Below the pieces are notes generated by a model that was given only the letters and a program-made list of their open reading frames with translations, was not told where the DNA came from and searched no databases. Positions 33,991-43,253 of a stretch of DNA of 43,253 nucleotides are shown here, in pieces. This DNA comes from Azolla pinnata (taxonomy: Eukaryota; Streptophyta; Polypodiopsida; Salviniales; Salviniaceae). The position numbers were made by a program, and so were the translations under genes. How positions within the stretch are numbered: position 1 is the first letter of the stretch; the number at the start of each line of letters is the position of its first letter. The stretch spans positions 1-43,253 of the forward strand of contig JBBBWG010032053.1 in the NCBI GenBank assembly GCA_037176905.1, written 5' to 3'.

Positions 33991-34348
33991 AGAATTAATT
34001 AAGCAATGGGCCCCCTTCAGAAAAGGGAATTAAGGATGATGATGCGAAGGAGTAAATGCTTCTTCTTCCTCTTCTTCTCTGTTTCTTTTCTCTGCCACCT
34101 GCATTTTCTAAACCGGTTTCTTCTCCTTCAAAATAAACAACGAAAGCAACAAAAAAAAAAAAACACACTGACTTTTCTTGAAGCCTTACGTATGTGTGGA
34201 TGTATGTATGCGTGCATGCGTTCCTTGACGCTATGTAGGATGAATCTCATTCTTTGTATGCGTATATGTATTCCTGTGGTGTTAAAACCAGCCTTATAGG
34301 GCGAGGGAGCTTTCAATGAGGAAGAAGAAAGAAGAAAAGAAGAAGACG

Positions 34349-34388
<40 letters not shown>
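34349..34388 (+). repeat. (GA)n microsatellite
   Basis: About 19 GA units, with another GAGAGAGAGACAGAGAGAG tract at about 34600-34620. No gene is close by. Confidence 0.9.
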
Positions 34389-34391
<3 letters not shown>

Positions 34392-35575
34392 TTAAAGACA
34401 TTGAATTAGGGGAGCTCCATTCTTCCCATTTTCCCGAGCCTTTCAAGTCCCAGCTGATAATGGAGCAATTAAGGGGGGGGTAGTTAAAGTAATGGGGGAG
34501 ATTGATTAGGGGGGAGAGAGTGATTAATGAACGAACTGCGCCGGATGGATAGATAATCTCTTCTTGCCCCTTAAGTGCTCTTCTTCCTTCATTAGGGCTA
34601 GAGAGAGAGACAGAGAGAGGGGCATTAACTTTCACAGAGATAGAAGAAGAAGAAGAAGAATAAGGGAGTTAGTTAATGACGATACATAAATATACATATA
34701 GTTGTCAGTGCTCCTGATTAGGGGCTTTGATTATTAATTAATTCATAACCAACCCCAACAACACAGCTCAGCAGCTCCCACACACTGACATTATTAAACT
34801 CCTGCTCTTAATTACCATTACACCTCTTTACACTCAGTCTGCTTTGCTGTTACCACTGCTACTACTGCCCGGCATTTAAATGATTTAAGCAGCTAGTGTT
34901 ATTGCTAGAGAAAAGGCCGTCCTCTTTCTCTTTCTCTTCTCTCTCCTCTTCTCTTCGGGTATTTATTGCGTAGCAGGGGGGTGATTAGCGCGTCATTAAG
35001 TGCTAATGGTGGATTTAGTGAACTAATTTCCCGTCCTTCCTTTTTTTCTCCCCCTACATTAAATATATGTGCATATAATCTTAAATGTTCTAGTTTTTTT
35101 TTTATGATTGGTTAGGGCTTCAATTTTTTAGTAGTAGGGTGGTGGAGGAAAGACTTAATGGACGTTGACATGGCACCCCACAGCGCGCGCATTAAATGCG
35201 TCACACAAATGCCTTCAATGCGCTCCCAATCAAAAAAAACAAAACAGGAAAAAAAAAAACAAAACAAAATCCCCATCAATAAATATTCTTAATATTTTCT
35301 ACTTCTGTTCCACCCCCAAAAAACTAAATACAAAAATAAGGAAAAAGCTCCCTTTTCTATTTTCTATTCTTGTTTTGTTTTTGTTTTTCTTTTTGTTTTG
35401 TTTTTGGCAGTAAATACAATAAGAAGTGAGTAAATTGGGGATCATTATCATTATTTATTCTGATAAATACAATAATCCTGAAATAATAATAATAATAATA
35501 ACCATTCAGGTTTGTATGTAGGTCAAAGGGGCACCTCCGCTAAATTCAAAATCCTAAAGTTCTAACCATAAAACC

Positions 35576-35712
35576 AACCCTAAACCCTAAAAAAAAAAAC
35601 CCATGCAAAAGAAGCTTGGAAATCCAAATTCCCATCATATCCAATCCAAATTCCCATCATAAACCCACTAAAAAACCCTAAATTTCCCATCTTAACCCTA
35701 AACCCTAGAAAC
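35576..35712 (-). repeat. Scattered telomere-like units (AACCCTAAA) with a short tandem duplication
   Basis: AACCCTAAACCCTAA at 35576-35590 and several further AACCCTAAA units at 35670-35712 flank two copies of ATCCAAATTCCCATCAT (about 35622-35660). This is a third intergenic telomere-type patch. No gene could be linked to it. Confidence 0.75.
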
Positions 35713-36536
35713 CCTGAACCCCCCCAGAAGAAGCTCCTCCTCGACAAGGAAGCATCGGAAGCGAGCTATATACAAGCATCCATCCGCCGCGCTCGTCCGT
35801 TGCGTGTATCAGTGTACTTCCTGATCTATCCATCTTTTGGTTAACTGGAATTGCATATGAGTAGTGATGATGATATGGATCGCCGCCTCCCGCTTTTGCA
35901 TTTATGGCCCCCGCGCCCGCCATAATTCGGAGCACCTCGCGTCCACGTCTCCACCCCCCCCCGATCCAAATGAAAGCCCGACATTACAACCGCAGTAAAA
36001 TCGTTCCGTCCGTCCATTTGTCCGCCCGCCCATCAACAGTTTCCCCCTGGCTTTGATCGATCCATGGATTTGTGTTCTCCTCTGCAAATCTAAAGAATGG
36101 TCCTCACTACATAAATGGCCCCCCTTCTCTATTCATCACACACCGAGACACTGTGTCCAGATCCAGTGCACACATGCGGGAGAGAGTTTAAGCGCGTCGA
36201 TGGAGTTGTTCTCTGATTGCAATCCGACCCAATCTAATCCGATCCGATCCAACTCCTCTGTCTGTCTATCGGTTTCTTCCCCTTTTTAAAGATTTGTGAT
36301 TCCAAACCAGCACCACCCACTTTCTTCAACAGCAATTTGTGTAGTAATAGTAGTAGTAGTTTCGATGTGCACAACAATGATGGATGGAAGGATGAATGGA
36401 TCGATCGATGAATGGATGGGGGTTTGTAAAGAAACCTCAGAGGAGATGACAGGAGCCAGCCAACAAACTGCTACATCCCATTTCGGCGCATACAATGGCA
36501 TCACCGCCACCATCAGATCGATAGAGCTGATCGAGA

Positions 36537-36597
36537 TCAATGATGGATGGAGATGAATGATGGATGGATGGATGGACGGATCGATGGATCGATGGTC
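36537..36597 (+). repeat. (GATG)n-type simple repeat
   Basis: GATGGATGGA and CGATGGATCGATGG units, with related GATGGATG text at 36378-36420. This is a low-complexity intergenic tract. Confidence 0.8.
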
Positions 36598-37030
36598 CTA
36601 TCCAATCCATCCATCAGAGCTTCTGTCGAATCCCGAATGCACTATTCCATTGCATTAGTGTTTCGCCTTTATCACTAAGGAACAAACACTTGTTGCTCAC
36701 TCCCGAATGTTCATTCGCATATATACATATATGCTGACACCAATATGGGTTATACGACCATTGGATTGCAATAGAAACGGCATGAATCGAGATTCTCCCC
36801 ATTTTCTCCCCTTGCCGACAGATTGTTTGCATCGTCCTGGGCACATCCAATTAATGGCACAAAACGCCGAGGGCTCCAATATCCACCCATATGATGCTAT
36901 CTGACCAAACACATAGCCGGTGCCAAAAGGTCCGTGTCGACAGACATAAATGAGACACCGAATCTTTCGGGCAAAACCACAATCATAAGTATATGACGAT
37001 GCATCTTCGACGTCGATAAATGCACACCAA

Positions 37031-37340
37031 ACGGGCATCGATCGATCGATCAACAGTAGCTTAGCGATGAGGACAGACGAACTATCATTCAACAGGATGA
37101 TGCTCCAGCCAGTAGATCTCCTTCCACATTTACGTACTCGATGTGTTGCCCACCTGGTCCCAAAGGGAGCTGGCACCCTTAAATGAGCATCGATCGATCT
37201 ATCAACGATCGACAGCTCAGGCAATGACGACAGAAGAACCGTCCTTTGATACGACACGATGCCCCAGCCACCAAAATCTTCTTCTGCGTGTACTTGAAAT
37301 GGACGACTATTTTGTCCACCTTGGCCAAAGGGAGGGGGAT
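37031..37340 (+). repeat. Diverged tandem duplication, period 152 bases
   Basis: Copy one (about 37031-37182) and copy two (about 37183-37340) align in order: GCATCGATCGATC at 37035 and 37187, ATCAAC, AGCT, GACAGA, a GATGC(T/C)CCAGCCA block, a TTC-rich segment, and (G/T)GTCCCAAAGGGAG versus TTGGCCAAAGGGAG. Divergence looks like roughly 25-30%, so the duplication is old. Neither copy looks coding. Confidence 0.6.
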
Positions 37341-40300
37341 TCCCGGCGAGCGTCGTCAGCTCTTTTCTGAAAAGCCATTTCGATGACGATTCTGTAAAGG
37401 TATCGATTGATTCTTGGCATTAAAAAAAATCAGAGCAGGTATATTAACCCATATACACACCCACACACAGAGCTGATGCTCACAAACCTTGGGGTTTCTT
37501 GTTCTGAATCCTGATGACCCTCCGGACAAAACTCGCTCCTTTGTCGCACATCATGTTAGAGATGGTGCCTGAGTCAATACAATCTCATATTAGACACCAC
37601 AAGATCCAAGGACTTGCTAAACTATTTGTCACTAAACCTATGCCCGAAACCTTCTACACTATTGAATTTAGCTTAAAATGCTAACAAAGAGTTTCTCAGC
37701 CTAGCAATACGGTGTTTCTAGTATCCCAGCCATCTAATTTTGGCAAGTTGTCACTTGGGACTACTTACCGCCCCCAACATGATCTAACAAGCTGGGAGAC
37801 AATTAATTTCAACATGGGTTGCTGACCTTAACCAGGTCTTTAATGCCTCAGGAGTAGCTTATCATACCTGGCTTGTTGCCCACAGCTTCTTTCTATTGGC
37901 TTCATGAAGCTCCAAAGCTTCATCCTCAGGATATTAGGAGCATGTTTTGGTTTATGCATCATACTCTTTCATAAGATCACTGTGACCCAGAGGCAGCCAG
38001 TATGTCCAATTGTTTTGCGTATTAATACAAATCAAACCCAAATAAACGAAGAGGATGAGTGCGAGAAACGCAGGTCTCCTATGAACAAAAATGACAATGG
38101 ACAGCTTTCTAATCTCCATCCAGAATAGCATTTTTGAGCTTAGGGTTTGAATCCATAGACATCAACTCTAGTCATGTTTGGGACTCCTCAATGGCAAGGA
38201 ACTTGGTAATAACAATAAAGAGCGCCAAACTCCGGTCCTTGTTGTCTTTTACACTTCATTTCTCTGTGAGCTTGACGACTGGCCAGCAAAATATATGCAT
38301 TCTTACCTGCTGCCACAACAATAGCTGTTCTTTGGCTTCTCTTTCGCACTACCAGGAATAGACCTCCTAGCCTGGTAAGGAGCTGAGCACTAGGGAAGTG
38401 TGTGGCATGGGCCGACACCGCAGCCTAGAACAACTTGGGTTCTGTGATTTGCAGCTTGTCCTCCATAACGTCGGAACGATGAGAGACTCGGTCACGCTGC
38501 CTGGCCTCAACCTCAAACCCTGATCTTTTGATAGTATATGTTAATCCATGCCTATCCTCAACACAGTCATGACAAAACCCATCCTGAGTTGCAGGCATAT
38601 TAAAATAATAACCTCCCAATCGATTGGCCACTACACTCCTTGCCAAATAAACCCCTCCTACATTTACTCCCTGGATTCAAGAAAACTGCAATTGTATGGA
38701 CAAATGCCATCAAAATATCAAATATCAAATCACCACCTTTTTCCTGAGGCCCTCCAGTTCATGAGTTAGATGCAAATTCCTGTACTTGATAAAAAAACAT
38801 CATTAGACCATCTTATGTGCATGTGTATGTTTGCAACGATTTCAACCACTCGATGCAATCTATCCCACATTTAAAACCAAACCCACACCGAAGAAACACA
38901 AATAATTAGAGCCTCGTTGTATGAAGCTACCATCATTATCTTGCTCAAGGACACACATAGATGCATATTCTTTTCTTTTCCATAAATTAAGATTCATCCT
39001 TAGTAATACAACGTCAAAAATACACACTGAAGAGGGTCCAGATCGTGAAAACTTCACTCTCTGCTAGAACCTCTCATGTTCAGATCTCTTAATGCCGGGA
39101 AAAATCCATTTTGGCGGGGAGCATAATTCCAGGCCAAAGTAGAAATATCCCCAGAAAAGACTTGAGTGCTTCTCCACGCCCTTAGCTCATCGACGGTGCT
39201 CTTCACAGATGCATATTCACTGTTGACGATATAGATAAACATGTAGGCATGGATGTATGCATCCAGAATCCATTTGGAACCCCCTCGATCATCCCTCCAC
39301 CTATTTATGAATGACATCAATGCTATCAGTCTATCACCGCAGCGTTCTTTGCTCGTCTCTTCCCTTCGCCATAAAACCATGAGAATAGTTCATTCCAACG
39401 CCAGATTGGATGCGTTCCAGATTCTCTCCCACCAAAAACGACAGACCTTGATCCTATGCATTAACCATCCGAAAGCGGCAAAGCCGAGAGAGAGAGAGAG
39501 AGAGTGGAGAAATACCGTAGAGTGCAGGGGAGTGTACGTTGGTGCGGCACAGCGCGGGATCTGGATCGAACAGCAGAAGGAGCTTTCAGAGGCATTGTCA
39601 GACATTCGCTTAATTCCCGAAATACCCCTCCCTCCCTTCCTCCCTCAAAAACAAAAGAAGAAGAAGAAGAAGAAGAAGATCCAAGACCCAATGTTATGGT
39701 GGGTGGGTTTCAAGCTCAACACCTTGTTTCTGATCCTTCAAGACTATGCGTGTACGATTACACACGCAACGGTAAGAGAATCTGCAAAGCATTTGGTCGT
39801 GTGCATATTATTTCTGAAACGACAGCCTCCGAATCACATATCGAGTAGAATATCGCAATGCGTTCCTTCTCTTCGTGCATGCGCAGTGTGAGCTGGATTG
39901 GCGGTGTCTTGGTGAGTAGCGCGGCTGGCCAGAGCCTGAAAAACCAGAGCCGCCACACGTTCCGGGTGTGCTTCATAAACCTAAAAGAAGTACAACAGAA
40001 GCCCATGCGGGACGTCATCAGAGAGTCGGATAAGGTTCTACATATGTGGCCCATGCCCGAGTCAACAGGAGATTGCCACTCGAAATTTGTTCCTCTTTGA
40101 TAATGTTCGAAACCTATTGCGCCGGTTCGATTATCGACAGCTTCACTAGGAAATCTGTAACCGAAAATAGAGCTCTCCGATATCGCTTCCGACGTGGCTA
40201 CATTGTCACGAACACTCTGATCGTGACATACATACTCGGCCTCTATCTGTATCGAACGAGGTCATGCATTCTTGGAGTTTCAACCTCGGAAGGATCGATG

Positions 40301-40973
40301 CCGACATGATGGCCAGAAGCATCATGCACGGGGGGGGGGCATAGCACGACAGGCCTCAATGCAGCATGACGCTCTCGTTGTCTGTTCTGTCTGGAGTTCG
40401 AGAACGAGATCATGAGGAAAAGGAGTATGTGGTGGATCTTTCCGGAGTCGGATCCATCTCGGGTTCCTGCCATAAAGATCGGCATGGAACCCAATCGAGA
40501 TTGGACGCATCGGCAGGCTGCGCTCACGAGGAACAAGAGCCGGATTTGGGGCAAATAAAAAACCGCCATGATTTCGCGACGAGCTAGATAGAGGCATAAA
40601 GAGGGAGCGATCGATCGATCATGGTCGATGTGGATCATGGCAGTACACAACATACAACAACTGTTTCGGGTAGTTATTGGATCGATGGTCCTGCCCGAGA
40701 AAGGTCTCGACACCATGATCGCCCCCCCGCCGTGGATCGATAGAAGAAACGCTCGGACCGGATCTGATCCAATCCGCTGGGGCTTAGGGTTTGGAGCAAC
40801 TACAAAATTCCAATGGAGCTCACCAAGCCCAATTCATAGTTAAATCGTCACGATAATAGTTAATAATTGTTATCCGTTTCTGGGACCATTTGATTGCTCG
40901 CCTTCTTCTTCCGACGCCAGCACTGAAACACAGACCTTCATCTGCGTTGGGCCTCTCCATCTCCAATCACTCC

Positions 40974-41006
<33 letters not shown>
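40974..41006 (+). repeat. (TG)n microsatellite with TA tail
   Basis: About 12 TG units run into TATATATATG, about 150 bases upstream of the right-edge gene's ATG. It may fall in its promoter or 5' UTR. Confidence 0.85.
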
Positions 41007-41042
41007 TGCATGCATAACTCGTGCTCAGATGTACTCAGCTTT

Positions 41043-41067
41043 ACAACCCTAACCCCCAAAACCCTAA
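41043..41067 (+). promoter_or_regulatory. Telo-box pair upstream of the right-edge gene
   Basis: ACCCTAACCCCCAAAACCCTAA holds two telo-box-like cores about 85-105 bases before the ATG at 41150, probably in the 5' UTR. Confidence 0.5.
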
Positions 41068-41149
41068 TGCTCTCCCCGAGTTTCGCGATGTAAGTAAACC
41101 TAATTGTATGCCTCAGATCAAGGCAAAGTAGGAGGAAACTCTTGCCAAC

Positions 41150-43253
41150 ATGCCTGCCGCCGGCTCCGCCCACTGTTCTCGGCCATCGTCACCGTTCCGA
41201 TCGCCGTCGCCCGGCGGCGGCCAACCACCAGCTGCTGCCACATCGGCCATGTACGTGTTCCCAGCGCCGATCGTGGCGCCGCCAGCGCCCATCAGTCTTC
41301 CCCATGCAGCTAATAGCAACGTCAATCACAGCGGCAATGTGATCAGCAGTGCTAACGGCGGCGGCGATGATGAGAGGAGGAAGATCAACAAGGCGGGTGA
41401 TCCGTGCGCTCACAATGTTGCGGCGGCGGCGGCGGCTGCGCATAAGAGATCAGAACGTGCGATCGCGGATGGCGGCGCAGCGACTACGAAGACGAAGAAG
41501 CGCAACGAGTCGGAAACCGAGAATCAGGCCGGCATCATCATCGGCACAACAACAACAACAACAACAACAACTGCTGCTGCTGCTGCTACGACAACGTCTA
41601 GTAATTACGGCGGCGGCCGGCGTGGCGCTAGCCTCCATAGATCCACATTGAACGGCAATTCGACGCACTGCCGCGGCCGGAGCTTCTCCGATCAGGACCA
41701 CGGCAGTTGCGCCGGTGCCGTTTCACACCCGGCCGGACACGAGCCGCCCGCCGCCTTCCCGACCCCGCCGCCCGCCTCCGGCCACCTCCGCTTCCATGTC
41801 GACGACGCCATCCACGAGCTCCTCGACTCCGTGCACCACCAGACCATCATCAAAGGGCCCAAATCCAGAGTCGCCGGTTTCGCCTTCATCTCCAGCCTCT
41901 TCTCCTGCTTGATCAACCCTAGCTCCAGTGCTCGCCGCACTCTGAGTCGTCGCCCATGCCCCAATTCTAAGGCCCCGCCTCAATACCACGCCGGCGGCAG
42001 CGGCGGCACCGCTGCTAATCGTAGCACTGCTTCCAATAAGCCTCTAAGGACTGATGCAGAACACGCTGCCAATTCTGCCAGCGGACGAGTGGCGGAGCTT
42101 CTGGAGATCAGCAAGAAACAAGAGCTGGAGCTGGCCGACAAGCAGGAGACCATCGACATGCTGGAATGGCAGCTGGAGCAGCTGCAAGCCATGGCATTGG
42201 CCTCCTCAGAATCTGAGAAAGAGCTCCTCTATACGAGCCTGGCTGCTGCGGGTCCGAAGAATCATGTCGCGGATACTAATTCGTCGTCCACGGCCATATT
42301 GAGACGCCCGCGATCAGGCCATAATGTCGATGCAGGGCCCGTGCCTGGTGCAGGAATCGGCGCAGTCGAGGGCCATTGCTACGTCAAAGAATGCATCTCG
42401 AGCTGCAAGCCCGACGGCATCGACGTCGTCAAGGACGGCGATAAGAGGAGCACGGCGTTATTACTGGGGCGAGCCGCCGATCATCGAGGGATGGGAGCCG
42501 GTGCGGATGATGCCGAAGCCTCTCGTGTCGGCAAATTGCATCAGCACGAAGGCTCGCAGCCAGTCGAGGATCGATCGGAAGCTGGGGTAGATGGCAGCAC
42601 GAAAGGATGGGCGCCGCTGGGGCCGGATGATTGTAAGGAAGTGTTGGCCGACTATAGTGCAGGTAGCTGTAGCATGACGTGCGGCGGCGGCGGTATCGCC
42701 AAGGATAACGCGATGCGCCATGTCGATCATGAGTGGGCGATGCCAGCCGCCGCCTCCACCGCAACGTCACCAGGTGCCAAGAAGACGGCGGCGACGGCGA
42801 CGACGCAGGGGCCGTGCAGATCAGGGGAGCTAGAATCGCTGGAATCGGGAGCTGAGCTAGGACCGCGCGAACCGGGGCCGGCTGGCGGCGGCGGAGGCTG
42901 CAGGAGCAGCGAGGAGAACAGCAAACGCGAAGGCGGGCGGTACGAGTTCGGCGCTGCAACTGATGAGGAGGTGACGGAGGCGGAGGCGGAGGCGGATGAG
43001 AGCGGCATCATATTGGGGGCGGGGGGCATGTTCGAGAAGGCGGCGGCGAGGGCGAGGGAGTCGATGAAGGAGGTGGCGAGGGTGCTGAGGGAGCAGATGG
43101 GCGGGGAGGAGGAGGGCGCGGACGCGTGGGCCCTGGAGGCGCGCGTGGGGCGCGCCTTCTTCCACGGCTTCGAGAGCGAGAGCTTGGAGGGGGGGGCGGG
43201 AGGTCCGGCGCGGATCCCGGAGCCGGCGGCGCGGCTGCGCGAGTTCCGGCGCG
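41150..43253 (+). CDS. Large GC-rich plant protein, possibly DUF641 (GIL1/IRKI-like), truncated by window edge
   Basis: The frame from ATG 41150 is open for 701 codons to the window edge with no intron needed. It opens MPAAGSAHCSRPSSPFRSPSP, a Ser/Pro start, followed by Ala/Gly-rich text, seven Thr and five Ala from a CAA/CTG repeat (about 41549-41587), and a compact block near residues 220-260 (FHVDDAIHELLDSVHH, IIKGPKSRVAGFAF). A predicted coiled coil lies at about 318-350 (RVAELLEISKKQELELADKQ, then DMLEWQLEQLQA). Near the right edge, MFEKAAARARESMKEVARVL and VGRAFFHGFESESLEGG resemble the stretch in DUF641 proteins that reads like MFHGFEEESF. GIL1 acts in light control of gravitropism and IRKI binds a receptor kinase. 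The family call is tentative, as the diagnostic C-terminal half is missing. No in-frame stop over 2.1 kb argues for a real gene. Confidence 0.6.
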   Translation, partial: MPAAGSAHCSRPSSPFRSPSPGGGQPPAAATSAMYVFPAPIVAPPAPISLPHAANSNVNHSGNVISSANGGGDDERRKINKAGDPCAHNVAAAAAAAHKRSERAIADGGAATTKTKKRNESETENQAGIIIGTTTTTTTTTAAAAATTTSSNYGGGRRGASLHRSTLNGNSTHCRGRSFSDQDHGSCAGAVSHPAGHEPPAAFPTPPPASGHLRFHVDDAIHELLDSVHHQTIIKGPKSRVAGFAFISSLFSCLINPSSSARRTLSRRPCPNSKAPPQYHAGGSGGTAANRSTASNKPLRTDAEHAANSASGRVAELLEISKKQELELADKQETIDMLEWQLEQLQAMALASSESEKELLYTSLAAAGPKNHVADTNSSSTAILRRPRSGHNVDAGPVPGAGIGAVEGHCYVKECISSCKPDGIDVVKDGDKRSTALLLGRAADHRGMGAGADDAEASRVGKLHQHEGSQPVEDRSEAGVDGSTKGWAPLGPDDCKEVLADYSAGSCSMTCGGGGIAKDNAMRHVDHEWAMPAAASTATSPGAKKTAATATTQGPCRSGELESLESGAELGPREPGPAGGGGGCRSSEENSKREGGRYEFGAATDEEVTEAEAEADESGIILGAGGMFEKAAARARESMKEVARVLREQMGGEEEGADAWALEARVGRAFFHGFESESLEGGAGGPARIPEPAARLREFRR

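Larger units (their letters stand above)
32990..41149. other. 8 kb stretch without a recognisable gene
   Basis: From 33000 to 35700 the DNA is AT-rich with TAATTAATT text and many simple repeats. From 35700 to 40900 base composition is more balanced and open frames up to 212 codons occur, but none has a domain, motif or codon pattern I recognise, and I found no reverse-transcriptase, integrase or transposase motif. Old, heavily decayed mobile DNA is possible. It must also hold upstream control DNA for the CFL1-like gene and the right-edge gene. Confidence 0.5.

Noticed and set aside
35705-35935. Reverse 76-codon frame next to a telomere-like patch
   Set aside because: Short, no homology recognised, and no promoter or splice evidence.
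39054-39380. Reverse 108-codon frame and nearby frames (38188-39057) with balanced composition
   Set aside because: I tried to read them as exons or mobile-element remains, but found no motif, no splice-consistent joins and no known family. They are left as unassigned intergenic DNA.
39253-39891. Forward 212-codon frame
   Set aside because: It passes through (GA)n and (AGA)n repeats that give Arg/Glu and Lys runs, and no segment resembles a known protein.

Overview
This window is nuclear DNA from a flowering plant. The protein families are plant ones (Rubisco/aldolase methyltransferase, CFL1-like WW protein, polyphenol oxidase), the introns are AT-rich with GT-AG borders, and the telomere-type repeats are Arabidopsis-type TTTAGGG. 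Very GC-rich 5' exons that turn AT-rich further 3' suggest a monocot with a fairly compact genome. The monocot call is inference, and I cannot name the species.

Layout. 1-358 (-): the 5' end of a polyphenol oxidase gene that runs off the left edge. 2358-7214 (+): a chloroplast SET-domain lysine methyltransferase (LSMT type), 7 coding exons. 8818-15641 (+): ubiquitin conjugation factor E4 (UFD2/PUB1/MUSE3 type), 16 coding exons including one GC-AG intron. 18068-21559 (+): an E2 of the UBC22/UBE2S type, 6 coding exons, the first being only the ATG. 23022-25172 (-): PNO1, a KH-domain 40S assembly factor, 2 exons. 25394-28883 (+): SUMO-activating enzyme subunit 1, 10 coding exons, head-to-head with PNO1 across 221 bp. 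31417-32795 (-): a CFL1-like WW-domain protein, 2 exons. 32796-41149: a large stretch without a recognisable gene, rich in simple repeats. 41150-43253 (+): a GC-rich, uninterrupted 701-codon frame running off the right edge, perhaps a DUF641 (GIL1/IRKI) protein.

Themes. Three of the eight genes work on ubiquitin or SUMO (E4, E2, SUMO E1 subunit) within about 20 kb. Telo-box or telomere-like repeats lie just upstream of five start sites (PPO, LSMT, the shared PNO1/SAE1 promoter, CFL1-like and the right-edge gene). At PNO1/SAE1 the telo-box is paired with a TGGGCT site-II element, the arrangement known from plant ribosome-biogenesis and growth genes. Microsatellites and minisatellites are unusually dense. 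I saw no RNA genes, no CRISPR array and no intact mobile element. I found no clearly new biological system; the best leads are the telo-box pattern, the shared PNO1/SAE1 promoter, the GC-AG intron and the right-edge protein.

Exon borders were placed by eye from reading frame, GT/AG (or GC/AG) sites and remembered family sequences. Every border in the six internal multi-exon genes keeps the frame.
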